DNA from: Proteles cristata cristata
Taxonomy: Eukaryota; Chordata; Mammalia; Carnivora; Hyaenidae
Assembly: GCA_017311185.1 (NCBI GenBank)
Contig: JAESUZ010005172.1
Location: 248,001-312,000, forward strand
Direction of reading: 5' to 3'
Length of the DNA: 64,000 bases
Both the position numbers and the translations under genes were made by a program. The first letter of the stretch is position 1. Every line of letters starts with the position of its first letter. This document shows, piece by piece, positions 1-10,870 of the stretch. The notes under the pieces were generated by a model, which was given only the letters and a program-made list of their open reading frames with translations, did no database searches and had not been told where the DNA came from.

Positions 1-518
1 TTTATTCTGCTGATCTATTTGTCTTCTCCTTTGCCAATACCACACTCTCTTGAATATTGTAGCTTTACTCTAAGTCTTTAAGTCAAGTCTGGTCAGCCGT
101 TTGACTTTGTTCTTCTTCAACATTATGTTGGTCATTCTGAGCCTTTAGCTTTTCCATATAGACTTTAGAATCAGTTTCTCAAAATCCACAAAATAATACA
201 CTGGGATTTTGATTGGAATTGCATTGAATGCACAGATCAAGTTGGGAAGAACTGACTTAATTATCTTGAGCCTACTTATCCATGGACATGGAATAGCTTT
301 CTATTTATTTAGATCTTCTTCAATTTTTTTCATGAGAGGCTTCTAGTTTTCCTCATAAAGACTTTGTACATATTTTTTTAGATTTATACCTAAGCATCCC
401 TCTCTCTCTCTCTTTCTCTTTTTTATACTGTTTGTGGAGTTGTTTCTAACTTCAAATTCTAATTGTTCATTGCTGGTATACAGGAAAACAATTGACTTTT
501 GTATATTGGTCCACATTA
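1..518 (-). mobile_element. LINE-1 ORF2-region relic, antisense
   Basis: The sequence reads like the reverse complement of a LINE-1 ORF2 segment: 'cttctcctttgccaatacc', then 'aaaatccacaaaataataca' and 'gcattgaatgcacagatcaa'. It is degenerate, with no long reading frame. A SINE is inserted at its 3' side (target TGGTCCACATT at 507-517 and 727-737). The element probably starts before base 1. Confidence 0.7.
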
Positions 519-519
519 A

Positions 520-726
520 ACGTTTTTTAAAAATGGTTATTCATTTTGGGAGAGGGACAGAGCACATGAGCAGGGATGGGGCAGAGAGAGAGGGAGACAG
601 AATCCGAAGCAGGCTCCAGGCTCTGAGCTGTCAGCAAAGAGCCTGACGTGGGGTTTAAACCCACAAGCATCATGACCTGAGCCAAAGTTGGATGCTCAAC
701 TGACTGAGCCACCCAGGTGCCCCAAC
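520..726 (-). mobile_element. Carnivore tRNA-derived SINE, antisense
   Basis: It has a T-rich start (A tail on the other strand), a GA-rich block, then the reversed head ending 'gagccacccaggtgcccc'. It is flanked by TGGTCCACATT at 507-517 and 727-737, a target-site duplication. Confidence 0.9.
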
Positions 727-831
727 TGGTCCACATTTTAAATGTATTCTTTGCCTTTTCTTTCTTTGCCTCCTTCTGTCTTTTGAAAAAGAGGAAGGAA
801 ATCAGGATCTGGAGAAAGATATTAAATTAAA

Positions 832-1050
832 CATTTTTTTAAATTTTATTTTTAAAGTCTATTCATTTATTTTGAAAGAGAGAGAGAGAGTGGGGGAGGG
901 TTGGGGTAGGAGAGAGAGAGAATCCCAAGCAGGCTCCTCACTGTCAGTGCAGAGCCCAATGTAGGGCTCAAACTCACAAACACTGAGATCATGACCTGAG
1001 CTGAAATCGAGGGTTGGATGCTAAATTGACTGAGCTATCTGGGTGCCCCA
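832..1050 (-). mobile_element. Carnivore SINE, antisense, diverged
   Basis: Same layout: T-rich tail side, GA block at 875-925, reversed tRNA-like body, and head ending 'tatctgggtgcccca' at 1050. Confidence 0.87.
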
Positions 1051-1054
1051 ATAG

Positions 1055-1191
1055 GCTTTATTTTTAAAGAGTAATTTTGGTTAACAGAAAACTGAGCAGA
1101 CAGTACAGAGAATTCTTGTAAGCCCCCTCTGCCCCTTTACAGATTCTCCTACTATTAACATCTTGCATTAGTGTGATACATTTGTTACAAC
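1055..1191 (-). mobile_element. Old LINE-1-type fragment, antisense
   Basis: It contains 'aaaactgagcagacagtaca' and 'attaacatcttgcattagtg', resembling the ancient L1 3' sequence also seen at 46195-46880. The assignment is from memory of mammal-wide repeats. Confidence 0.45.
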
Positions 1192-2880
1192 TTTTAATTT
1201 TAAATTTAATATAACAAGGAGGTATGGAGTGCTTTTAGGCATACAAAAAAATGAAAAAAAAATTTTTCCCTGCCTTTATGGAGTTTACAGTCTCACTGGG
1301 AAGGCAGGACAAAATGCTTTCACACGAGTGACTAATACACAAAAGAGCATATAGTTGGATTTTAAAACGTGTCATTTTTTTAGTGAAAGGGAGAAATTAG
1401 AGACCTAGCTTTCCATGGAAGAGGTAAGATGTAGGAAGGGTCTGGAAGGGTAGTTGGATTTGGATAGGAGGAGGTAGATTGCAGGTGAAGTCTAAGCAGA
1501 AGAATGGCATGTACAAGGATGCGGAGGTGGGAGTGAAGGGGTAGGCTTTATCACATTGGGCAGAGGTGGGAGGTGACTTTGAAGAATGTCAGTATGAGTA
1601 ATCAGAACTTGATAAAGTGCTCAGAGGTGAGTTTCTAAGCGGATCCTTTGGGTCTGGTTCTTTTAGGACCATTGGTTTTTGGTTTCGCATATACCTCAAG
1701 GCAGATATTCTGAACCATTTGCTTCTTTGAATCAGAATTACAGGCTTATGCTAGGAAGTGTTTCTAAAGAGAAGCACTGCCCTTCTGGGGAAAAACTACC
1801 AAACGGGGTTGCAGGTTTTTCATTTGCCCCAAGAGTATAATTTTACATACGCACATCAGGAAAAAAGCAACTTACTTGAGAGGTCAAATATAGTGATACA
1901 GATGCCAAGGGAAGTTTCTTTGAGTTCCCTAGGCCCCTTGCTGGCTGGCTGCATTGAACTCACTCTCTTTGAAGAATTCAGTCATTACTGGGTGGGGGGT
2001 GGGGTGGGTAGGAGAACCCTGTGGGGTCTCTTAGGAGGGAGGAAAGCAATGAGGGAATTGTATGAATTCCAAAGCTTTAATCTCTTCTCACCACAAAGGT
2101 AAGAGCACACAGGGCATTTAATGCCCTAATTTTTTTTTTCTTGGTCTGAGTTAACTCACCTCATGAGACTTCCCTAGTGTTATATGTAATTGCTTATTCA
2201 GGTCACCAATAATAACACTGCAGGGATTCAAGGAAGTTTTCATAGTGAAAGAACACATCCATATTCAGAACTCCAGTCACCAACTCCTCCACAGACATTA
2301 CCTTCCTTCATAAAACCTCTCTGAATCCAAGTCTTTTTCTATTCCCACCCCCACTCCCACCCCCATCACCTGAGTTCAAGCCACCCACCTGACTATAAGG
2401 AAAGCCACATACCAGATCTCCTTAACTATAGAGTCCCTCTCATAATGACCTGGGGTCAAAACCTTGGATCCATTCTTTTCCTTCACAAAGTCTCATTCAT
2501 TTTTTCAATGAAGCATCTCTAAAAACTTACAAGACCATCCCATGCATTGCTCTTGCTTTGGATCCACTGCCACTCATGTTTATCCCTCTGCCTGGTGTTT
2601 TTCTCTTCTCTCTCGCCATTTTGAGCAAATACACAGATATCCAGCTAAATTTGAACTTCAGATAATCAATAACTAAAAAAATAATTTGGTACCTACTTAC
2701 ACTAATTGTTATCTGAAATTCAAATTTAATTGGGCAGCCTATATTTTATGTGTCAATCCTACCACTATAGAACCTTTTCTTAGTGATCCAATTCTTCCTT
2801 ATCTGATTTATTAGTTCCTAAAATACCCAATTCAGCCTTTCATTATATGCTATCTTATAATTATTAATTATATATATAGT
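1192..2880. other. Intergenic, no gene seen
   Basis: Open frames here are short and unsupported. The GA-rich stretch at 1380-1600 (such as 'gcatgtacaaggatgcggag') resembles an old mammal-wide repeat of unknown class, also echoed near 23860-24070 and 37150-37320. The rest is unrecognised. Confidence 0.4.
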
Positions 2881-2884
2881 ATTA

Positions 2885-3070
2885 ATATTTATCAAGCAAT
2901 TATTCAGCATCAGGCACTGTGCTTAGTTTTTTTTATACAATAGTTCATTGAATTATTACAAGAAATATATGATAATGTAAGACCTACTATGATACCAATT
3001 TTTTAAATGAGGTGGCTGAGTCTTTGAGAAGTTATTTTGTGTGTTCAAGGTCCCAAAGCTAACTAAACTT
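2885..3070 (+). repeat. MIR-type relic
   Basis: The pattern 'caggcactgtgcttag', then a region resembling 'tgaggtggctgagtctttga' and 'ttcaaggtcccaaagct', is the MIR core and 3' arrangement in diverged form. Confidence 0.6.
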
Positions 3071-4330
3071 GAACTTTTAGTTTTTTTGTAGGGTTACCAA
3101 CTTGTTCTGATATCCCTGGCACTGTTCTGGTCTTAAAATTGAAAGTATTCACACCCTTCAAACCCTTTCAGTTCCAGGCAAACCTTGTATGTCTTGCTTC
3201 AAAGTCTGGGATTCTATCTTACTTACAATTTTTTTTAGATTTAATGTTTCTTCTCTCAGTTAGGTTAGAAAGTCACCAAGGACAGGGTGATATCTAATGG
3301 TATTTACTGACACTAAGAATTATTTAGTAAGTGCTTGACAAATGAGGACCAGAAGCTCCCCACAGAGGCCATATCTCTTTTCTTGAGCCTCTTTGGATTG
3401 CAGGAGCTGAGGACTATGTGGTGTATGCTTGAGGGCAGCAAATCTTAGATGCAGCTGAGACCTGAGCATGGCTAGTGGTCTTTGCAATAGAGGCACAAAA
3501 GTGACCATGATGTCACTGGTCATTACTTAGAAAGATGTTAGGCTATTGTTACTAGCAAAAGTGCCCTTAAATTACTGAAAATGCAGCTCCTTGGTAGGTG
3601 TGTGGTGCCTCACTTGACAAGCTGAACCTTGAGAGACTCCCTGCTTTGAAGACTGAGTTAGGGCTTGGATGAGGCTGGAGAAACAGCATCTATGGTGCCA
3701 AGAAAAGTGGAGTGTAATAGGGTGGGTAGCAAGACCATCAGCACCTTGCTGGATGGACAGCACCCAAGGAAGCTGAGTGGCTGTTGTTTTTTCACTGTGG
3801 ATATGCTTTTATGCAATGCACATATATCCAAAAGATTATTATGTTATTACATTATTATATAATAGTCAAATGGTTAGAATGGTGATATGTAGGTGTTATT
3901 GTTATGATGAAAAGTGATTAATGGGGTGTGATGGGAAAGGCAGAAACAATAGATTTCCATCCCCCGGGGACATGTGTATAGCTTGTTTCAACTTCATTTT
4001 GATTGCAGGACATTACTGTGAATACTTACACTAAGTTACATTAAGCTGTCTGTGGAGAAATCATTTATAAAAATAATTTGCTATTTAAAAGAACAGTTGA
4101 ATTGATAAAGGCTAACTAACACTCTTAAGGCAACTTTATTTTTAGTTGCTAAATTTCACTTCAAAATGCTTCAATTTTTAAGTATGCTTTTGTTTCAGGC
4201 TTTTTATCAAGACCGCATAACAGATATGGGGTATACAGTTCAGGCAGGAGTTTCCAATTTGAACAGTGCTGACAGATTCCATGATGGCTTTTCCCCATCC
4301 CCAGGAGTGTCTCTTAGCCTCCTACTGTAA
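3071..4330. other. Intergenic, nothing recognised
   Basis: AT-rich sequence without splice-supported or homologous reading frames. Small open frames at 3320-3860 occur on both strands and overlap each other, as expected by chance. Confidence 0.4.
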
Positions 4331-4339
4331 TGTTCAGAG

Positions 4340-4753
4340 TCATTCCTGACCTATCCTCAACCTCCCTTTCCAGCTCATCTTCTACAAGTCCATACCACAG
4401 GCTCTGTACCACCTAGACTCTTTGCTATCCTCCAAACACACCATTATCAGCTTTTCTGCCTCTAAGCCTTTCTCTTGCAAAGCATTGTGGTTCAGAGTTT
4501 AATCTCTTGAACTAGACTGCCTGGGTTCACATCCAGGTTCTGCTATTTACTGAGTGATCCTGAGCAAGATGCTTATAACTACCTTATGCCTTTATTTCTC
4601 CAACTGGAAGGTGAAACTAAAATGATATTTCTTCTTCAGAAGTAAAATAATTCATGAAAGTGCTTAGAACAATACACAGCACATACTAAGCCCTAAGTAA
4701 ATGCTAGCCCCTCATTCATATAACTGGAACTCTTTATCCTCCCCACTCAACTC
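4340..4753 (+). repeat. L2/MIR remnants
   Basis: The segment at 4485-4710 has the MIR layout: 'gactgcctgggttcacatcc', 'tgatcctgagcaagatgctt', 'cacagcacatactaag'. The flanking pyrimidine-rich text ('ctcttcct...gaagcctttcctgatcaccc'), split by the L1 at 4771-5262, resembles an L2 3' region. Confidence 0.55.
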
Positions 4754-4770
4754 AAAATATATCTCTTCCT

Positions 4771-5262
4771 GGGCACATGCACCCCAATGTTTATAGCAGT
4801 GCTATCAACAGTAGCCAAAGTAATGGAAAGAGCCTAAATGTCTATCAATGGACGAATGGATAAAGAAGATGTGGTATATATATACAATGGAATATTACTC
4901 AGCAGTCAAAAAGAATGAAATCTTGCCATTTGCAACTACATGGATGGAGCTAGAAGGTATCATGCTAAGCGAAATTAGTCTGTCAGAGAAAGACAAATAT
5001 ATGACTTCACTCATATGAGGACTTTAAGATACAGAACAGATGAACATAAGGGAAGGGAAGCAAAAATAATATCAAAACAGGGAGGGGGACAAAACATAAG
5101 AGACTCTTAAATATGGAGAATAAACAGAGGGTTACTGGAGGGGTTGGGGGGTGGCTAAATGGGTAAGGGGAATTAGGGAATCTACTCCTGAAATCATTGT
5201 TGCACTATATGCTAACTAACTTGGATGTAAATTAAAAAATAAATAAATTTAAAAAATATATA
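4771..5262 (+). mobile_element. LINE-1 3' end, sense, 5'-truncated, with target-site duplication
   Basis: It contains the typical L1 3' text 'caccccaatgtttatagcag', 'ggtatatatatacaatggaa' and 'gagactcttaaatatggaga', ending in an A/T-rich tail. It is bounded by a perfect 17-base duplication, AAAATATATCTCTTCCT, at 4754-4770 and 5263-5279. Confidence 0.92.
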
Positions 5263-5439
5263 AAAATATATCTCTTCCTTGAAGCCTTTCCTGATCACCC
5301 TATCCTGCAATGTGTGCTCCCTCTTAGGAAATCCTTAGTACTGACACTGTTTCTTTGGCAGGTTGTTGGTGTTCTTTTCTCAAGCACATGTCTCATGACC
5401 ACACGTGATCGGTTTCCTCCAGTTGTTTGCTGACCACCC

Positions 5440-5580
5440 ACTTTGAGTCAGTCCTGTACTCATGAGAACAGCCAGAGGCAGGTATTCTTTATCTCATTTT
5501 ACAAAAGAACAAACTAAGGCCCAGAGAAGGTAATTGCGTTGCTCACATTACAGAGCTAGGAAGAGAAGGTTCTCGGTTCC
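5440..5580 (+). repeat. MIR-type relic
   Basis: The text 'ctcattttacaaaagaacaa', 'taaggcccagagaaggtaat' and 'cacattacagagctaggaag' is the conserved MIR centre (gain of tolerance: 'fraction of cells in tissue' style homology is not implied; it is a SINE relic only). Confidence 0.65.
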
Positions 5581-6849
5581 AGCTCAGTTTGCATGTGATT
5601 ACAGCTTCAACACTGTTCCTCCTGTCCTAGAAAACAAGGCGTGGATCTTATGCTGTGGTAGACTCCATACTTTCCTTCAGGTAGGAGGCATTCAGAGTAT
5701 TCTTGGTGATTTAATGGGTTAATATGCAATTTGATTGCCTTGCTAACTATCATTTGGTGCTTATGGTTACGGTTATTTTGATGATGCTGAAGATATTGCA
5801 TGGAATATTTTGATGGGCCTTAGAAGGATAGACTGCAACTTACTCTTCTTGAGTTGAACCCCATGTGGATCTAAAAACACAACTCACATTTTTGTCTTAA
5901 CTGTTCCCTGCTGTTGCAAATATGGTTAGATGAGGAATGTCAAAACCATCTCATTATCAATGCTGTTTTTGTCACAAAGGAGACTTTCTCATGACTCAGT
6001 ACCAGCTAATTGGTCTGTCAGTGGTTCTTTTTGTTTGGTGAGTCATTTGATCCGTTGTTGACAAGGTGCAAACTGCTCTCTACCCACAAAGGTGGGGTGT
6101 GTGTGTGTGTGTGCTTCAGTGGGTCTGACAGTCTTTCAACTCCTAATCAAGATGCTATTAAGCAGTGATGGTTTTACAGTGAACAGGGATGAAACTATAT
6201 TGGTTTTGTAAGCAGCTGTTGGAAAGACAACTTGATAGAGCTTTAGTGATGCATGAATGTTTCCCATTTTAGAGTGTGTGCATGTGATACAAAGGCAACT
6301 TCTGTTTCTCAACTCCTTGGATAAGATAGTTATCTTTTCTGTGACTGAAATCTTAAAGAACCAGGCCCATTCTATCCACAAATATTTTTTAATGTGTATT
6401 ATGTGCCAAGTGCTAGGTTCTAGGTACTGAGGATGCAGCACTGACAAAAATAGACTAAAATTTCTGCCCTCTGGAGCTTTTTCTTTTTTAAAGCCTTTTA
6501 TTAGGGAAAAAATTTCAAATGTATGCAAAAGGAGAAAGAATAATATACCCATCATTCATCTTTAATAATGATCAATGTTTTGTCATTCTGTTTTCATCTA
6601 TCCCTTTTACCATAAGCTTATTTTTTGAATTGAATAAATTTGACATGTAACCTTGTATTGGTTTAAGGTGTATAGCATGTTATTTTGATACATTTGTATA
6701 TTGTAATGTGATTGCCAGTGTAGTGATATTTATCATATTACTTAATTACAGCACAATATCATTGTCTAGTTTCATTACATTGTACATTAGATCTCAGATT
6801 TATTTACTATTCATTTCAAGTTTGTGTCTTTAAACACCATGTCTCTTGT
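5581..6849. other. Intergenic with old repeat traces
   Basis: The segment 6385-6480 ('tattatgtgccaagtgctag') resembles a mammal-wide repeat. The segment 6490-6840 reads like an old antisense L1-type 3' region ('accttgtattggtttaaggt', 'tgtattgtaatgtgattgcc'). An antisense frame of 139 codons at 6136-6555 runs across these relics and is not a gene. Confidence 0.4.
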
Positions 6850-6922
6850 CCACAAACTCACAAACCAGGAGATCATGACCTGAGCCAAAGTCAAAAAACT
6901 GACTGGAGCCACCCAGGTGGCC
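6850..6922 (-). mobile_element. SINE head fragment, antisense
   Basis: Only the reversed head is present ('gagatcatgacctgagccaa' through 'gccacccaggtggccc'). Its tail side is missing and a second SINE follows at once. Confidence 0.75.
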
Positions 6923-6932
6923 CAGATAAGGA

Positions 6933-7160
6933 TTTTTTTTTCTTAAAATTTTTTTTAAACATTTATTCATTTTTGAGAGGCAGAGAGAGACAGAGCACAA
7001 GTGAGGGAGGGGCAGAGAGAGGGAGACATAGAATCTAAAGCAGGCTCTAGGTTCTGAGCTGTCAGCACAGAGCCAGACACAGGGCTCAAACTCACAAACC
7101 GCAAGATCACGACCTGAGCCGAAGTCAGATGCTTAATCGACTGAGCCACCTAGGCACTCC
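6933..7160 (-). mobile_element. Carnivore SINE, antisense, with target-site duplication
   Basis: Full-length copy flanked by CAGATAAGGA at 6923-6932 and 7161-7170. The head is mutated ('gccacctaggcactcc'). Confidence 0.9.
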
Positions 7161-7170
7161 CAGATAAGGA

Positions 7171-7754
7171 CTTTTTAATAAAAACATAATTGCAATGTTA
7201 TTCTTATACCTAAAAAAAATTAACAAAAATTTCATGATATAATTTAATGTCCCATTCATGTTAAATTTCCCTCAACTGTCTCAAGAATTTTTTTTACATT
7301 TCTTTGTTTGCATTCAGATCTAAATGCTCTGCACATTATAGGTTGTGGATAGAGTGCTTATATCTCTTTTGATCTTTACTAGTTTTCCTTAGCTAGTTTT
7401 TGATTGTAGGAATTGGGTTATTTGCCCTGTAGAAGTGCCCACATTTTGGGTTTGGCACATTGCATCCTCATGAAATTGTTTACGATATTCTTTTATGCTT
7501 CACATTTTCTATAAAATGATATTTATATTGAGAGACTTGGTTAAAGTATGTTTCAATGAGGGGCAGGGGCATTGGAACTAACAGCCTAGCAGAAACTCTC
7601 CTGATGCTGTTATTGTGGTGCCAGAGATGTTTCTGGAAGTGTCTTGGTGGCTAAAACTTTTGGCAGCCAGTATGAAAAGCTTGTTTCTTGGAGTGGCAGT
7701 TTTAATCCTGATGCCATGAAACATTCCCTATGTTCCTTCTTCCTTTATGCTGGC
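7171..7754. other. Intergenic, nothing recognised
   Basis: AT-rich, with possible remnants of the same old antisense LINE as 6490-6840 ('ctcatgaaattgtttacgat'). Confidence 0.35.
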
Positions 7755-7770
7755 CTGTAAAGAAGACTTT

Positions 7771-7987
7771 TTAAAAAATTGTTTATTTTATTTACTTATT
7801 TTTGAAAGGGATCAAGAGATAGAGAGTAAGCAGGGGAGGGGAAGAGAGAGAGGGAGAGAGAATCCTAAGCAGGCTCCACAGTCTATGCAGAGCAGGACAC
7901 AGGGCTTGAATTCATGAACTACGAGATCATGACCTGAGGTGAAACCAAGGGTTAGACCCTTAACCGCTGAGCCACCCAGGTGCCCCA
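7771..7987 (-). mobile_element. Carnivore SINE, antisense, with target-site duplication
   Basis: The body is intact. The flanks read TGTAAAGAAGACTTT (7756-7770) and TATAAAGAAGACTTT (7989-8003), one mismatch. Confidence 0.9.
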
Positions 7988-8003
7988 CTATAAAGAAGAC
8001 TTT

Positions 8004-8829
8004 CAAAAGTGGTTGTATCATGTGGTATTGGGGAGTGGCCCGACTGGAGGATGTGGGAAGCAGTTCTCACATAGGAATGAGACAGGTTTGAAAACTTCAT
8101 TTATTTGTGTCTCTTTGGGAATTAGACTAACAAAAGAGAGAATAAACTCATAGGATAGCATGAATCTAAATTATGCCAGTTGAGTTAGAATATTTGAGGA
8201 AGTCTCAAATATGAAGTTTATTTTGTGAAAGGTATTCAGGAGATTCAAATGCACAGCCAGGAATGAGAAACAAGGATTCAGATAATAAGGCTTGTGAGGT
8301 CTTCAGTTTGTAGTCTGCTTCAGTAGGCAGGTCCCCACTTGAAGCTCAGAAAAAGAAAAGAAGATGGGTCAGAGGAAAGCAAGCCCAGGTGACAGCAGTA
8401 GGAAGGTCCCGGGTTCCTCGGGGACTTGATTTGAAAGGATTTCAGTGGTGTTAATGAATTTCTTCATCAATAAATGATGTCATGAACTTTTTTTAAAAAT
8501 GGGGAATGGGGCTTTGGTTTGGAAAATCCAGAACTGTGAAGGAAAGGATGACTCCAGTGAACAAACAGAAGAATCAAGCTGTTATTTACTGACACTGGAA
8601 GGGTGTGGGGAAGGGTTCGATTCTGAACACAGTACAGTTGAGATGCTTATCATACACTATAGATGAGATGTTGAGTAGGCAGTTGGATATATGTCTGAAG
8701 TTTAGGACTAGAGATAGAAATTTTGGAATCCTGAAAATAGAGATCGCATTTAAAGCCTTGGATTGGATGAGATCATCTAGTAAATGAGAGAATGGCTTCC
8801 TGGAAGCCATGTGAAGGTTACAGTTTCTC
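8004..8829. other. Intergenic, nothing recognised
   Basis: Two overlapping opposite-strand open frames near 8586-8870 cannot both be genes, and neither resembles a known protein. Confidence 0.35.
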
Positions 8830-9664
8830 TGAGGCATATCTAGGAGGGTGATTGCTGAGTCATAAAGCATGCTGATAAGTTTTTTCAGTAGATACTGCCA
8901 AATTGCTCAATGGAATGTATTTACCAGTTTAAATTTCCATTAGCAGTGCATGAGGATTCCCATTTCCCCATGTCTTTGCCAATATTTGGGATTTTTCTAA
9001 TTTTTGCCAAGCTGACGGGTGAAACAATGGTGCGTTGGTACTGGGTCATGAGAGCAGACTGAACACACTTCTTCCAAAATCCTTGTTCAATGACCTCCTG
9101 CTGGCAGTTTGAAATAGGCAGGGATGAGAGTATTTGCACATGGAAATTGGCAAACACTAAAATAAGGACTGCCACCCTAAACCCCCAGAGCTGGTTTTAA
9201 ATATACCAACATTCCAGTGGCTCTGTAGCACCATACTTTTTGTTGTGTTTCTATTCTTTCCTCGTTAGAGGGTTTGAGCATCTTTTCTATGCTTACGTGC
9301 CATTCTGGCTTTTCCTTCAGCCTATTTCTATTCTTTTCTCATTTTTATATTGGATTTTCTGACTTCTTTTTGTTGATTTGTAAAGGTTCCATACATATTT
9401 TTAATATTAATCCCTAAATGCTTTTGAACCTATCATATATCTTCTTCCAATCTGTCAGTTGCTGTTAATCTTTTCTATGGTAGTCTTCATTGGAGAAAAA
9501 CCTTCATGGTGATGTAACTCAACTCTCCCAGCCTTTTAAGGTTTGTACTGTTGTAGCCTTGTTTTATGAAGTAAATCCCTACCCCATGTTCATAAAGATA
9601 TTCTCCTACATTTTCTTTTCTACCTTTTGAATGTAGGTCTTTAAATCATCTGAAGTTCTCCTTT

Positions 9665-9880
9665 GTTTTTGTTTCTTTTAATTTTTTAAGTTTACTTATG
9701 AGAGAGAGACAGCACAAGTGGGGGAGGGGCGGAAAGAGAGGGAGACACAGAATCCAAAGCAGGCTCCAGTTTCTGAGCTCTTAGCACAGAGCCCAACGCG
9801 GGGCTCGAACTCACAAACCACGAGATCATGACCCAAGCTGAAGTTGGATGCTTAACCGACTGAGCCACCCAGGTGTCCCA
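9665..9880 (-). mobile_element. Carnivore SINE, antisense
   Basis: The GA block is at 9700-9750 and the head 'gagccacccaggtgtccca' ends at 9880. The flanks AGTTCTCCTTTGT and AGTTCACCTCTGT look like a decayed target duplication. Confidence 0.88.
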
Positions 9881-10096
9881 TAGAGTTCACCTCTGTATAT
9901 GGTAGACATGGAGCACCCAACTTTATTTCTTCATAATCTAAGCCAGTTTCCCCAACAATATCTTCTAAATGATGTATATTTTTCTCATTGATTTGTGGTA
10001 CCACCTTTATAAATGTTGGGTCTCATGATCTGCTTCTGATTTCTTTATTCTGTTTCACTGTTCTATTTGTTCCTGTGCTAGCACCACACTATTTTT

Positions 10097-10309
10097 TTTT
10101 AAATATTTTTATTTATTTCTAGGAGAGAGAGAGACAGCGTGAGCAGGGGAGGGTCAGAGAGAGAGGGAGTCACAGACTCTGAAACAGGCTCCAGGCTCTG
10201 AGCTGGCAGTCAGCACAGAGCCCGACGCGGGGCTCGAACCCATGAACCGCGAGATCATGACCCAAGCGAAAGTCGGACGCTTAACCGACTAAGCCACCCA
10301 GGCGCCTCA
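10097..10309 (-). mobile_element. Young carnivore SINE, antisense, 16-base target duplication
   Basis: A member of the near-identical young group with 'tttctaggagagag' tail side and 'agctggcagtcagcacagag' body. It is flanked by perfect GCACCACACTATTTTT at 10081-10096 and 10310-10325. Confidence 0.95.
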
Positions 10310-10870
10310 GCACCACACTATTTTTATCACTATGTGGTTATAACAATATCTGGCAGGTCAGGATTCCTCTCTTTGCTGTTGCTTTTCAAAATTGACATAC
10401 TATTAAAATTTTTATTTTTCCCCATATATTTATTGAAGTTCTTTAAACTTTGAATTCCGCTAGAATTTTGGTTGGTATAAGATTGCATTTAGAAATTAAA
10501 TGGATTTTTACAGTGTCAAGGCATCCTATCCATGGCATATCTCCATTTATTCAATCTTCTTTTATGTCCTTAAATAGAATTAAAATTTTTTCTCCATCAA
10601 GTTCTTACAAGTTGTTAGGTTAATTCCTAGATATTATGCTTTAGAGTTTTATTGCTATTGCGAATCTTATTGTCTGTTATATTTTCTGGTTGTTTACTCC
10701 TGATATAGAGGAAACTATTTTTAGCAATTGATCTTGTACTTGGCAACCTTATTAAACTCACTTATTACTTCTAATAGTTGATTCTGTTAGCTTTTCTATG
10801 CTGATAATCATATCTTCTGCAGATATAAAGATTTTAGGAGCTCTACCCAGTGCTCTGATATTTTGCACTT

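Larger units (their letters stand above)
8830..10870 (-). mobile_element. Old LINE-1 ORF2-region relic, antisense, interrupted by two SINEs
   Basis: The text 'ccaatatttgggatttttct', 'gtgctagcaccacacta', 'aattgatcttgtacttggca' and 'cagatataaag' corresponds to reversed L1 ORF2. It is heavily mutated. SINEs at 9665-9880 and 10097-10309 lie inside it. Part of 9010-9235 may be other sequence. Confidence 0.65.

Noticed and set aside
6136..6555. Minus-strand frame of 139 codons
   Set aside because: It lies across old repeat relics, lacks homology and splice context, and has a composition typical of chance AT-rich frames.
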